From positions 1-64,000 of the forward strand of contig NZ_JAESWA010000010.1 in assembly GCF_016765615.1 (NCBI RefSeq): a stretch of 64,000 bases of DNA, read 5' to 3'. The first letter of the stretch is position 1; the number at the start of each line of letters is the position of its first letter. A program made the translations under genes and the position numbers. The notes under the pieces are model-generated. The model saw only the letters and a program-made list of their open reading frames with translations, did not search any database and was not told the DNA's origin. Positions 46,911 to 55,309 of the stretch are shown here, one piece after another. Source of the stretch: Clostridium paridis. GTDB lineage: Bacteria > Bacillota > Clostridia > Clostridiales > Clostridiaceae.

Positions 46911-46954
46911 AAAAAGAGAGCTTTTTTAATTTATAAATGTAAAGCTCTCTTTTT
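46911..46954. terminator. Bidirectional terminator M23 peptidase / subtilase
   Basis: AAAAAGAGAGCTTT pairs with AAAGCTCTCTTTTT around a 16-base A/T loop, with T runs available on both strands. Confidence 0.88.
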
Positions 46955-46968
46955 CTTAAGTAAATTTA

Positions 46969-48162
46969 TTAGAATAGTTTTGATAAATTTACATAACCTT
47001 CACCATATAAGTTTTTATCATAATCTATAGATTCACAGGATAATTTTAATATTGAAACTAAATCCTTAAAGCCTAAGCTTGGGTTATTCTCAAAAATAAG
47101 TGCGCACAAGCCAGTTATATAGGCGCAAGAGCATGAAGTACCACTAAATGTTTCATAAGATTTATTTAATTTAGGTGCATATATCTTAACACCATTTCTT
47201 TCTGGAATATAATATTTATGAGTATTTAAAGAAACTATATTTTTAGCGGCAGCAGACAAATCTGGTTTTTGAATGTTGCCTGAAAAACCACATGAGGAAT
47301 ATTCATATGGCTTAGGCTCATTAGTAGTATCTAAACCCCCTACAGTTATACAATTTTTTAACATAGCTATTCCTGTAATTGATAAGGAGTCATTTTTCAT
47401 GCTACCAGAAGGAACTATAGGAACAATATTGTTATTAATTAGCAGCTTAAAAGCATCAGAGAAAAGATCAAGAATATAAGCACTATTTCCTAAGTATTCG
47501 AACGGTAAACAAACTAGTTTAGTTTTTGTTATTTCATTCGTAGATATAATAGAATTTATAGATAAAAATATGTTTGAGATATAGCCTTTGCCAGTTAAAT
47601 CGAAAGCTTTATAGGAATAAATAGAAGATTCAGGGGCAATTCCTCTAAAAGAACTTCTAGAGCAATGACCACTTCCAGAAATTATTCCGGCGACCATTGT
47701 CCCATGACCATTATCATCATAAGGATAACTATATTTATTAATAAAATCATAAAAACCAGCAATTCTATTTGAAGGAACAACTAAATCTTCATGAGGGTAT
47801 ACACCAGAGTCTATTATTCCTATGGAGACCCCCCTACCTGTTAACATATACTTAGTGCTTGAAGGTACTCTATTAGCACTTATAGTGGAAAGTCCCCCGC
47901 ATAAGTGGCAGAATTCATCAAGAAAAATAACTTCAATTTGTGGAAACTCAGATAATCTTTCTAAGGCTCTCTTATTTACCTCTGCAAAAATTAAGTTTAA
48001 TTCAGGGAAGGATCCAATATGTGTACCATTATAAGATACAACTTTCCGTTCAATATCCTTAAGGAAGCTTTTACACTTTATAATTACTCTGAATTTTTTA
48101 TATAAATTAAGTGAAATTATTTTCTTGAGATAAAAATCTAATTTGGTTTTTGAGGAAAGCAT
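46969..48162 (-). CDS. S8 family serine peptidase (subtilase), no signal peptide
   Basis: A 397-residue subtilase. Residues 22-85 look like an I9-type propeptide (FRVIIKCKSFLKDIERKVVS). The catalytic triad is readable as Asp118 (GIIDSGV), His153 (NGHGTMVAG) and Ser343 (SGTSCSCAY). The N-terminus is polar and basic with no signal peptide, so the enzyme is likely intracellular or spore-associated. Two oddities: the serine motif reads GTSCSC instead of GTSMA, and the oxyanion-hole asparagine appears replaced by Ser254 (PSGSMKND where AGN is expected). Activity may be weak or specialised. AGGAG precedes the ATG. Confidence 0.82.
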   Translation of the reverse strand: MLSSKTKLDFYLKKIISLNLYKKFRVIIKCKSFLKDIERKVVSYNGTHIGSFPELNLIFAEVNKRALERLSEFPQIEVIFLDEFCHLCGGLSTISANRVPSSTKYMLTGRGVSIGIIDSGVYPHEDLVVPSNRIAGFYDFINKYSYPYDDNGHGTMVAGIISGSGHCSRSSFRGIAPESSIYSYKAFDLTGKGYISNIFLSINSIISTNEITKTKLVCLPFEYLGNSAYILDLFSDAFKLLINNNIVPIVPSGSMKNDSLSITGIAMLKNCITVGGLDTTNEPKPYEYSSCGFSGNIQKPDLSAAAKNIVSLNTHKYYIPERNGVKIYAPKLNKSYETFSGTSCSCAYITGLCALIFENNPSLGFKDLVSILKLSCESIDYDKNLYGEGYVNLSKLF

Positions 48163-48236
48163 AGTTAACTCCTAAAAATTAATTCTCTATATTATATATA
48201 TATGATATTAATTTAGACACTATAATAAATAATGAG

Positions 48237-49052
48237 CTAGAATTTAACTACTTGACCTATTTTTGCAATAGCTACTTTTTCATCTTCAATAGAAGTTAAT
48301 GAAGTAAAAGTTTCATTAAAGTCTTCAAGAGATAAAATAAAGGTCTTATAATGAATTGGAAGCATGATTGGACAATCCATCATTTCAAACATCTTGTAAC
48401 TTTCTAATGGGGAACAATGCATCGCTAAAAACTTATCTGGTTTATAACATCCTACGGGCATTAGAGCAATATCACAACTGATACCTTTAAAATTTTCTGT
48501 ATATGCAGTATCACCAGCAAAAAACACACTTTTATATTTTCCTCTAATTAAAAATGAATGACTTTCAGTTGGTTTTCCTAAATAATATCTTCTTCCGTCA
48601 TGTTTTGCTTCTATGGACTTAACCTTTATTATGCCATCATCATAGACCTTACCGTGATTTAATATAAAAACATTTTTAAAGCCCAAAAGGGTTAGGAATC
48701 TCTTATATCCCTTTGGGGCTATAACTTTAGCATCTTTGTTAATTTGCATTAATGAAGAGAAATGTATGTGGTCAGAATGACCATGGGATAAAAGAATATA
48801 ATCAAATTTTAGAGTTCTTAGGTTCATTGGAATCTTAACTTGCCTTTTAAAATATCCTAAATTATTAGTAATAACAGGGTCTGTAAGTATCAGCTTTCCC
48901 TCGAGATTTATTATTGTCGTAGCATGGCCATACCAGTAAACAGAATTGTTCTCAATTGGGTCATTAAACTCTACACCTGCGGGTTTACCGTAAGTTTTTA
49001 TGTTATTTATTGTTAGTGTAGTTAAGAACTTAATATTTGATAATACCTTCAT
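48237..49052 (-). CDS. Metallo-beta-lactamase fold hydrolase
   Basis: A 271-residue MBL-fold protein. The metal-binding motif HGHSDH lies in FDYILLSHGHSDHIHFSSL (about residues 84-102), with further ligands in SVFFAGDTAYTENF (about 178-191) and MLPIHYKTF near 235. The start with VYWYGHATTIINLEGKLILTDPV resembles the UlaG/RomA-like L-ascorbate-lactonase and NAPE-phospholipase-D-like group, but the substrate is unknown. ATG follows GGAGG, 13 bases apart. It is nine bases downstream of a small membrane-protein gene and probably shares its transcript. Confidence 0.85.
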   Translation of the reverse strand: MKVLSNIKFLTTLTINNIKTYGKPAGVEFNDPIENNSVYWYGHATTIINLEGKLILTDPVITNNLGYFKRQVKIPMNLRTLKFDYILLSHGHSDHIHFSSLMQINKDAKVIAPKGYKRFLTLLGFKNVFILNHGKVYDDGIIKVKSIEAKHDGRRYYLGKPTESHSFLIRGKYKSVFFAGDTAYTENFKGISCDIALMPVGCYKPDKFLAMHCSPLESYKMFEMMDCPIMLPIHYKTFILSLEDFNETFTSLTSIEDEKVAIAKIGQVVKF

Positions 49053-49061
49053 TTCGTACTT

Positions 49062-49490
49062 TTAGAACCTCCATTTAAAAACTATTATTCCAATAATCAT
49101 CAGAACAACGCCAATGATCTCATTTATACCAAAGGTTATTTTTGTTGAATCAAAAACTCCAAAAGCATCTATAAGACCTGCAGCTGTAAGTTGAGCTACT
49201 AGAATAATTCCTATAGCATAGGTAGCTCCAAGATCTTTTATACCATACATTACAGTGAAAATAATAATTACTCCTAAAACTCCGCCAAGTAGATATAACT
49301 TTTTAGCACTTAACAATTGCTTGAAATCACCTTTGCCGAAAAACCAAGTAATTATAAGTGTAACAATAAAGGCAGATCCTTGAACAAAAGCATTTGTTTC
49401 CCAAGTACCAACTTTTTCACTTAACCTTGTATTAAATACTCCTTGTAATGACATTGCAAGACCAGCAATTATAGAAAAAATTATTCCCAT
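49062..49490 (-). CDS. DMT-superfamily membrane protein (YdcZ/DUF606)
   Basis: A 142-residue protein with five hydrophobic helices (GIIFSIIAGLAMSLQGVFNT, AFVQGSAFIVTLIITWFFG, LYLLGGVLGVIIIFTVMYG, AIGIILVAQLTAAGLIDAFG, EIIGVVLMIIGIIVFKW). This is one half of the ten-helix drug/metabolite transporter layout, typical of the DUF606/YdcZ family that acts as a dimer. Substrate unknown. The start is the ATG nine bases after GAGGTGAT; the longer frame beginning 11 codons upstream spans that ribosome site and is rejected. Confidence 0.85.
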   Translation of the reverse strand: MGIIFSIIAGLAMSLQGVFNTRLSEKVGTWETNAFVQGSAFIVTLIITWFFGKGDFKQLLSAKKLYLLGGVLGVIIIFTVMYGIKDLGATYAIGIILVAQLTAAGLIDAFGVFDSTKITFGINEIIGVVLMIIGIIVFKWRF

Positions 49491-49535
49491 ATGATTTATC
49501 ACCTCAAGGGTATTATTCCACAAAAAATCTCTAAA

Positions 49536-49572
49536 TATAAAAAGCTAAGGAAAACTTTTTATATTCCTTAGC
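49536..49572 (-). terminator. Terminator of the dUTPase-like gene
   Basis: GCTAAGGAA (49572-49564 on the minus strand) pairs with TTCCTTAGC (49552-49544), followed by TTTTTATATTT. Confidence 0.85.
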
Positions 49573-49603
49573 CATCAATCGTTTATTAAGTTATATGTAT
49601 ATT

Positions 49604-50080
49604 CTATCTTGATAGGCTGTAAATATCTGAAAAAAACATATCTTCTATAATCTTTTCTGAATAGCCTAAACTTATGCCGATGCTTACAAAATCCTCAATG
49701 AGTGTTTTATAATGATCTTGTGAGGGAGAAATTATTAAGTCGTTAAGATCTATAAGAATATTTAAAAACTGATCACTTAAACAATAGTCATTAGGTCTAA
49801 TTTCTATATCTACTAAGTCGGAATATTTTTTATCTAAACCGATGTTTAATATACAACTTAAACATTTAATGTATTTAACCATAACATTTTCTCTTGATAT
49901 AAGTTCTTCTTGAGAATCTTTCCAAAACTTAAAGCATTTAGTTTCATTTGCTAATTCGCTGATTTTTGTATGAAGAGCTAAGAATCTTCTAGCTGTTAAT
50001 TGATAATCACTAAGCTTTTCATTTATTATTAACTTATTGTTTGCTTCTTCTTGTGCATTAAAAAACTTTTGTAAATTCAT
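49604..50080 (-). CDS. Degenerate dimeric dUTPase-like (all-alpha NTP-PPase fold) protein
   Basis: A 158-residue, all-helical protein that aligns with phage/clostridial dimeric dUTPases: MNLQKFFNAQEEANNKLI, SELANETKCFKFWKD and CILNIGLDKKYSDL sit where the family has them. The family needs four acidic metal ligands (ExxE and ExxD). Here the first motif reads KISE (Lys39, Glu42) and the second KYIK (Lys69, Lys72), so three of the four appear changed to lysine, and the usual His of DxLHF is Ser. Hydrolysis of dUTP therefore looks unlikely; a binding or structural role is possible. It has its own GGGGGAG ribosome site and terminator. Confidence 0.65.
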   Translation of the reverse strand: MNLQKFFNAQEEANNKLIINEKLSDYQLTARRFLALHTKISELANETKCFKFWKDSQEELISRENVMVKYIKCLSCILNIGLDKKYSDLVDIEIRPNDYCLSDQFLNILIDLNDLIISPSQDHYKTLIEDFVSIGISLGYSEKIIEDMFFSDIYSLSR

Positions 50081-50216
50081 AATATTTACTCCCCCGTTTC
50101 AACTTAGCAAAACCTGCTTTCTATATTGTACATAATCTTTTCAATATTGAAAAGAAGGGGAAAACGAATACACGGAATTTTCAGAAAAATTTTTTTTAAA
50201 TTTATCAAAACTTATA

Positions 50217-50765
50217 TTAATAAGTCTTCAACCTGTAAGATTTTATAACCATTTCTTTCTTATTATTTACTGGCTTCCATAATTCAATTCTATCAATTTT
50301 AGCCATATCGTAGAATCCTTGAGTCTTTGCAGTACTACAAGCTAATTCATACTCATTCTTTTTCCATTCTCTTTGAGCGAAGTTTGAATTTGCTAATGAT
50401 ACGTGAAGATCCCAATATTCAATATTATCTCTAACATTAAAACCATGGAGTTTTAGTGTATCATTTATGTTTCTAGATAATCTACTTATATATCCTTTTT
50501 TCTCCACCTTAAGATTAACAGACTTATGAGGTTCATTAAAACAAATTATATCCTTAAGTTCTACCTTAAATCTCTTATATGGATTTATAATTTTTGTTAA
50601 AACTGCATCTAACTTTTCAATATTTGGGTCTTCAATAATTTCCAAAGTTATATGAAGCGTAGGAAGATTTTTGTATAACCTATGCTTTTTAGAAATACTC
50701 TTTTGGATAGGTTCAATTTGTTTATATGACTCATCATCAAATAATGCTACTAGATAATACCTCAT
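50217..50765 (-). CDS. 2'-5' RNA ligase / LigT-like phosphoesterase
   Basis: A 182-residue protein of the 2H phosphoesterase superfamily. The two HxT/S-hydrophobic motifs are LPTLHITLEII (about residues 34-44) and WDLHVSLANS (about 122-131), which form the symmetric active site. Members act on 2',3'-cyclic phosphate RNA ends or NAD-derived cyclic phosphates; the true substrate cannot be assigned. It ends in IELWKPVNNKKEMVIKSYRL, common in the YjcG-type branch. GTGAGGG lies six to seven bases before ATG. It appears monocistronic. Confidence 0.82.
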   Translation of the reverse strand: MRYYLVALFDDESYKQIEPIQKSISKKHRLYKNLPTLHITLEIIEDPNIEKLDAVLTKIINPYKRFKVELKDIICFNEPHKSVNLKVEKKGYISRLSRNINDTLKLHGFNVRDNIEYWDLHVSLANSNFAQREWKKNEYELACSTAKTQGFYDMAKIDRIELWKPVNNKKEMVIKSYRLKTY

Positions 50766-50895
50766 TCTATACCCTCACTCATTGTAAATAATTTCATCAT
50801 TTCTATAGATTATATCACATTTTTACAAAGTAAAACTAGTATAAAAAAAATTCTTAAGAACAATACTAGTTTTGAGTGAAAGGAGGGATTAACTA

Positions 50896-51057
50896 ATGGA
50901 TCATAATGAAAGCATTGGGTGTACAGTAGAAGAATGTAAATATCATTGTAAAGATGATGATTATTGCACTTTAAATCAAATACAAGTAGTAAAACATGAA
51001 ATGAAGGCTACTACAACAGAATGTACTGATTGTGGAAGCTTTGAAGCTAATTATTAA
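50896..51057 (+). CDS. DUF1540 domain protein
   Basis: A 53-residue, cysteine-rich protein: IGCTVEECKYHCKDDDYCTL then TECTDCGSFEANY. The CxxxxCxxHC...C...CxxC spacing is the DUF1540 hallmark, presumably a metal-binding knuckle. Such proteins are common in spore-formers and some are expressed in sporulation, but no function is established. The ATG lies eight bases after AGGAGGG, and a strong terminator follows, so it is a self-contained gene. Confidence 0.88.
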   Translation: MDHNESIGCTVEECKYHCKDDDYCTLNQIQVVKHEMKATTTECTDCGSFEANY

Positions 51058-51062
51058 TAATT

Positions 51063-51090
51063 AAAATCGAACCTAGCGGTTCGATTTTTT
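51063..51090 (+). terminator. Terminator of DUF1540 gene
   Basis: AAAATCGAACC pairs with GGTTCGATTTT around TAGC, followed by T residues, five bases after the stop. Confidence 0.92.
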
Positions 51091-51251
51091 ACTTTTTAGA
51101 ATAGTTATGAAAACTCATTAATAAAATTAATTTGTTTTTAATAATATTAATTAAATATCCTCCGTAAAAATTAAATATTGCTAAAATGTTCTTAAACCCA
51201 ACAAATTACTAAAAAAAACCACTAAAAAATTATTTAAATATTCTCTGTTTA

Positions 51252-51260
51252 TGTTATAAT
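51252..51260 (+). promoter_or_regulatory. Extended -10 promoter before murA
   Basis: TGTTATAAT is an extended -10 element in the 313-base gap between the DUF1540 terminator and murA. No good -35 hexamer lies 17 bases upstream. The leader to murA would be about 135 bases. The remaining gap is A/T-rich without a frame or recognisable RNA motif. Confidence 0.45.
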
Positions 51261-51403
51261 GAAAACTAATGGATATATTTAAATAAGCACTAAATAATTA
51301 ATAATTACTTAAATATATGAAATTGATGGAAAAAATGGATAATTATTTTGAATTTGGGAACTTTAAAATTATATTATAAATAATTTAGTAAGGGTGAATA
51401 TAA

Positions 51404-52666
51404 ATGGAAAGATTAGTTATAGAGGGAGGCAGATCCTTAAGAGGAGAAGTTGAGATTAATGGTGCCAAAAATGCTGCGGTTGCCATTCTACCAGCTGCCA
51501 TTTTAGCTAGTGAAAATAAATGTTTAATCGATAATATACCTGACATAGAGGACGTACATTGTTTAGAAAGAATACTTAAGGGATTAGGTTGTTCTGTAAA
51601 TAAAATTGATAGAAATACATTAGAAATAGATGCAACAACAATTGCAAGCGTAGATGCATGCACAGAAGATGTGAGGAGAATGAGAGCTTCTTACTATTTT
51701 ATTGGTGCGCTTTTAGCAAGATTTAAAGAAGCAAAAGTTGACCTTCCAGGGGGATGCCCTATAGGAGTAAGACCTATTGACCAACATATAAAAGGATTTG
51801 AAGCATTAGGTGCTGACGTAACTATAGAACATGGAGCAGTTAGAGTAAAAGCGGAAAATTTAAAAGGAGCCAATATATTTTTTGATGTTGTAAGCGTTGG
51901 AGCTACTATTAATGTTATGATAGCAGCAACATTAGCAGAGGGAACTACTGTGCTTGAAAATGTTGCTAAGGAACCACATGTTGTTGATGTGGCGAATTTC
52001 CTGAATTCTATGGGAGCAGATGTTAAGGGTGCGGGAACAGATGTTATAAGAATTAAGGGGGTAGACTCACTTAAGGGATGTAACTATAGTGTTATTCCGG
52101 ACCAAATTGAAGCTGGTACATTTATGATTGCAGCTGTTGCTACAGAAGGAGATGTATTGGTAAAAAATGTTATTCCTAAGCACTTAGAGTCTATTTCAGC
52201 AAAACTTATTGAGATGGGTGCTAAGGTAGAAGAGGGTGACGATTCAGTAAGAGTTTATGTAGAAGGACCGTTAAAAGGTGTAAATATAAAAACTGCACCA
52301 TACCCAGGATTCCCAACAGATGTTCAGCAACCAATGTCAACTTTATTAAGTTCAGTAGCTGGAAGAAGTATAATTACAGAATCTATATGGGAAAGCAGAC
52401 ATAAGCATATAGATGAGCTTAAGAAAATGGGAGCAAATATAAAGGTTGAAGGAAGAACTGCAATTATAGATGGAGTTAAGAAATTAACAGGAGCTATAAC
52501 TAAAGCAACAGACCTTAGAGCTGGAGCAGCTATGGTTATTGCAGGATTAATAGCAGAAGGAAAAACTGAAATATTAAGTATAGAACATATAGATAGAGGG
52601 TATCCTCATATTGAAGAAAAATTTAAAGCACTAGGAGCCCAAATAACAAGAATAGAAACTGAATAA
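51404..52666 (+). CDS. murA: UDP-N-acetylglucosamine 1-carboxyvinyltransferase
   Basis: First committed step of peptidoglycan synthesis, transferring enolpyruvate from PEP to UDP-GlcNAc; target of fosfomycin. The start [24 protein letters not shown] carries the catalytic Lys and Asn. The fosfomycin-reactive cysteine is in [14 protein letters not shown] (about residue 115), and [11 protein letters not shown] lies near 305. At 420 residues it is full length. With Cys rather than Asp in the loop it is predicted fosfomycin-sensitive. It is followed at once by a YycJ-type gene, with about 17 bases to the likely start. Confidence 0.96.
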   Translation: MERLVIEGGRSLRGEVEINGAKNAAVAILPAAILASENKCLIDNIPDIEDVHCLERILKGLGCSVNKIDRNTLEIDATTIASVDACTEDVRRMRASYYFIGALLARFKEAKVDLPGGCPIGVRPIDQHIKGFEALGADVTIEHGAVRVKAENLKGANIFFDVVSVGATINVMIAATLAEGTTVLENVAKEPHVVDVANFLNSMGADVKGAGTDVIRIKGVDSLKGCNYSVIPDQIEAGTFMIAAVATEGDVLVKNVIPKHLESISAKLIEMGAKVEEGDDSVRVYVEGPLKGVNIKTAPYPGFPTDVQQPMSTLLSSVAGRSIITESIWESRHKHIDELKKMGANIKVEGRTAIIDGVKKLTGAITKATDLRAGAAMVIAGLIAEGKTEILSIEHIDRGYPHIEEKFKALGAQITRIETE

Positions 52667-52683
52667 AATTGGGGGAACAAGAG

Positions 52684-53475
52684 ATGATTTTTTGTTCACT
52701 GTATAGTGGGAGCAGCGGAAACTCAATTTTCGTTGGTTCAGAAAATGCAAAAATCTTGGTAGATGCAGGTCTTCCAGGAAAAAAGATAGATGAAGCTCTT
52801 GAATCCATAGGGCAAAGTCCAAAAGAATTAGATGGGATATTTATAACCCATGAGCACACAGATCATATTAAAGGGGTTGGAGTAATATCTAGAAAATATG
52901 ATATTCCAATCTACGCAAATGATTCTACTTGGTGTGCAATGGAGTCTGGTTTAGGAAAAATAAAAGAACATAATATAAGAGTAATGGACAAGCGAACTAC
53001 TGTAGAAATAAAGGATATTAGTGTTAAGTCATTTAATATTCCACATGATGCAGCAGGACCAGTTGGATATACCTTCTTTTCTAAAGGAAAGCAAGCTAGT
53101 GTGGCAACTGACTTTGGAACATTTACAGAGGAAATAAGGGATAATATAAGAGATTCTGAGGTAATACTACTAGAAAGCAATCATGATATTGAGATGTTAA
53201 AGTATGGACCATATCCCTATGTTTTAAAAAGAAGAATTTTAAGTGAAATAGGCCATTTATCAAATGAAGATTGTGGCAAAGCGATAGTAGATTTATTTTC
53301 TAATGGAAAACTCAAGAATTTATTTTTAGGTCACTTAAGTAATACAAACAATCACCCTGATTTAGCATATCAAACAGTAATTAATGTGCTTAATGAGAAC
53401 AATATTAAGGTAAATGTAGATCTTGGAGTTGCAATTGCTGAAAGACATAGACCTAGTAATTATATAGAATTCTAA
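52684..53475 (+). CDS. YycJ/WalJ-type metallo-beta-lactamase fold exonuclease
   Basis: A 263-residue MBL-fold protein starting MIFCSLYSGSSGNSIFVGSE, the YycJ/WalJ signature. Metal ligands are in ITHEHTDHIKGVG (about 55-67), ASVATDFGTF (about 140) and LLESNHDIEML (about 160), with LGHLSNTNNHPD near the end. YycJ proteins act on 5' ends of nicked DNA in mismatch repair by recent work on relatives. ATG is preceded by GGGGG nine bases away; the longer frame starts at a TTG that overlaps it. Its neighbours murA and yyzF fit the clostridial/Bacillus arrangement. Confidence 0.87.
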   Translation: MIFCSLYSGSSGNSIFVGSENAKILVDAGLPGKKIDEALESIGQSPKELDGIFITHEHTDHIKGVGVISRKYDIPIYANDSTWCAMESGLGKIKEHNIRVMDKRTTVEIKDISVKSFNIPHDAAGPVGYTFFSKGKQASVATDFGTFTEEIRDNIRDSEVILLESNHDIEMLKYGPYPYVLKRRILSEIGHLSNEDCGKAIVDLFSNGKLKNLFLGHLSNTNNHPDLAYQTVINVLNENNIKVNVDLGVAIAERHRPSNYIEF

Positions 53476-53491
53476 AAGGAGAGAAAACTAT

Positions 53492-53650
53492 ATGGATAAT
53501 AAAATATTAGCTTGTGAGGAACATATAGATGAAGCTTTAGATGAATTCATTGTAGAGAAAGAAACATTTCCGATTTTGGAGAAGGTTCAAGAAGGAGTAT
53601 GTAGTTTTTGTAAAAAAGATGCCAGCTATTCCTTGGAAAAACAGGGATAA
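53492..53650 (+). CDS. yyzF: CxxH/CxxC small zinc-type protein (YyzF family)
   Basis: A 52-residue protein: MDNKILACEEHIDEALDEFI then VCSFCKKDASYSL. The CxxH at residues 8-11 and CxxC at 37-40 form a single predicted zinc site, as in the BA_5709/YyzF family, which follows yycJ in Bacillus. It lies 16 bases after the YycJ stop with AAAGGAGAG before the ATG and is most likely in the same operon. Function unknown. Confidence 0.85.
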   Translation: MDNKILACEEHIDEALDEFIVEKETFPILEKVQEGVCSFCKKDASYSLEKQG

Positions 53651-53764
53651 CTTGCTATTACATATAAGCTTTAGTATAATTTTTCATAGGGTTTTGGTCG
53701 TAGAAGACAATTAAGTTCATAAAAGCCGTATAATAAACATAATTAAAGAAGAGGAGAAGATAAA

Positions 53765-54268
53765 ATGAGTCTTTACAAACAATGGACCGACATGGTTGTA
53801 GAATATGTTAAAACAAGAGGAGAAGAAGCTTTTTGGGAAGAATATAGCGATATAGAAACTAGAATTTACAAAAAGTTACTAGCAAATCATAATGAAGTTG
53901 CCAAACTAAGTATAGAAGCTTTAGCTAAAGAATTTAATGCATCTAATGAGTTTGTAATGGGATTTGTAGATGGTATTAATGATAGTTTAAAGACTCCATT
54001 TGATTTAGAAAAAATTACTGCAGAAGAAGAATTAACTTTTGACATAGATTTTGAAAACTTATACTTTAATATGTTAGATGCTAAGGCTGAATATTTGTAT
54101 GAGTTACCACAATGGGATGGAATTTTCTCTGTTGAAAAGAGAGAAGAAATAGCTAGAAAATACAAAGATTCTAAAACAGTAAGAAATGAAAATAAAATTG
54201 GAAGAAATGATCCTTGTCCATGCGGAAGCGGAAAGAAATACAAGAAGTGTTGTGGAGCGGGAAAATAA
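53765..54268 (+). CDS. SEC-C metal-binding domain protein
   Basis: A 167-residue protein with a helical N-terminal domain (about 1-140, [43 protein letters not shown]) and a C-terminal SEC-C zinc motif [19 protein letters not shown] (about 146-164), the same CxCx8CC set as at the SecA tail that binds SecB. SEC-C tails also occur in many small proteins of unknown role, thought to contact ribosomes or substrates. ATG follows GAGGAG. A terminator follows the gene. Confidence 0.87.
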   Translation: MSLYKQWTDMVVEYVKTRGEEAFWEEYSDIETRIYKKLLANHNEVAKLSIEALAKEFNASNEFVMGFVDGINDSLKTPFDLEKITAEEELTFDIDFENLYFNMLDAKAEYLYELPQWDGIFSVEKREEIARKYKDSKTVRNENKIGRNDPCPCGSGKKYKKCCGAGK

Positions 54269-54287
54269 CATAAAGATAATTATAAAT

Positions 54288-54320
54288 AAGGAATCCTTAA
54301 AGGGATTTCTTATTTTTTTT
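54288..54320 (+). terminator. Terminator of SEC-C gene
   Basis: AAGGAATCC pairs with GGATTTCTT with one G-U pair, followed by ATTTTTTTT. Confidence 0.85.
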
Positions 54321-54366
54321 GGATTTGTTTTGGTGTTATAATAATATCATTAGGAGGGTGATAGTT

Positions 54367-55008
54367 ATGGATAGTAGTATAAGCTATGTTAAAGAGAAAA
54401 AAATTGAGAGAGTAATTGATGCATTAAATAAAAACAACATGAATGGATATCTTGTAAATTCTAAGGAAGAGCTAATTGATAAAATTAAGGAACTTGTTAA
54501 AGAAGGTTCAAAAGTATCTTGTGGTGGGTCAATGACACTTTTTGAAACTGGAATAATAGAACACTTAAGAAGTGGTAGATATGATTTTTTAGATAGATAT
54601 AAAGAAGGCTTAAGTGGAGAAGAAATAAAAAATATATTTAGACAATCATTTTTATGTGATGCATATTTTGCTAGTTCCAATGCAATAACTGAAAGTGGAG
54701 AAATATATAATGTTGATGGGAATGGTAACAGGGTAGCGGCAATATTATATGGTCCGGATAAGGTAATAATAGTGGCTGGATTTAATAAAATAGTTAAAGA
54801 TTTAGATGAGGCAATAAAGAGAAATAGAGCAGTTTCAGCTCCAGCGAATGCTAAAAGGCTTAATAAGGCGACTCCTTGCGCTAGAGTTGGTTATTGCATG
54901 GACTGTAAATCTCCAGATAGATTATGTAGAGAATATACAGTTATAAAAAGCCAAGGCAATAAGGATAGAATTCACGTAATTTTCCTTAATAAAGAGCTTG
55001 GATATTAG
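54367..55008 (+). CDS. LUD domain protein (lactate-utilisation-like)
   Basis: A 213-residue LUD/LutC-like protein: LNKNNMNGYLVNSKEELIDKI, VSCGGSMTLFETGIIEHL (about 55-72), GFNKIVKDLDEAIKRNRAVSAP near 145-166, and a cysteine-bearing tail (TPCARVGYCMDCKSPDRLCRE). It is a stand-alone member of the type found in anaerobes rather than part of a lutABC operon, so a lactate-oxidation role is not supported. The cysteine cluster may bind metal. I start at the ATG six bases after AGGAGGGTGA; the longer frame begins in the promoter region. Confidence 0.85.
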   Translation: MDSSISYVKEKKIERVIDALNKNNMNGYLVNSKEELIDKIKELVKEGSKVSCGGSMTLFETGIIEHLRSGRYDFLDRYKEGLSGEEIKNIFRQSFLCDAYFASSNAITESGEIYNVDGNGNRVAAILYGPDKVIIVAGFNKIVKDLDEAIKRNRAVSAPANAKRLNKATPCARVGYCMDCKSPDRLCREYTVIKSQGNKDRIHVIFLNKELGY

Positions 55009-55050
55009 AATTGAATTTAAGATATATATTTTAGGATCTCTAAAAAAGGT

Positions 55051-55080
55051 TTGACAAAAAAACCAAAAGGTGTATATAAT
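55051..55080 (+). promoter_or_regulatory. Promoter of the S-box operon
   Basis: TTGACA (55051-55056), 18 bases, TATAAT (55075-55080), about 30 bases before the riboswitch aptamer. Confidence 0.88.
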
Positions 55081-55108
55081 ACTTATAAATTAAATAATAA
55101 TTTTATAA

Positions 55109-55279
55109 TCTTATCACGAGAGGTGGAGGGACTGGCCCTATGAAGCCCAGCAACCAGCGTAGGTTCCATTTAACTTATGTATTGGTGCTAATTCCTGCAG
55201 TTTTAATTAACTGGTAGATGAGAATAGATTTCTGTTGCTGTTTATCACAATGTCAGGGTTTATTCTCTGGCATTTTTTA
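55109..55279 (+). promoter_or_regulatory. SAM-I (S-box) riboswitch with terminator
   Basis: The aptamer core is unmistakable: P1 TCTTATC (55109-55115) pairs with GATGAGA (55217-55223), and between them lie ACGAGAGGTGGAGGGACTGG, GAAGCCCAGCAACC and GGTGCTAATTCCTGC, the conserved junction and P3-P4 elements. An intrinsic terminator follows (AATGTCAG 55249-55256 with CTGGCATT 55267-55274, then T-run). With SAM bound, P1 forms and the terminator stops transcription; without SAM the two downstream sulfur genes are expressed. Confidence 0.97.
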
Positions 55280-55309
55280 TTTTCCAAAAATATTAAGGGG
55301 GCATTATAT

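Noticed and set aside
54319-54366. N-terminal extension of the LUD protein
   Set aside because: The extension lies in the terminator/promoter region, and a strong ribosome site sits directly before the internal ATG at 54367.
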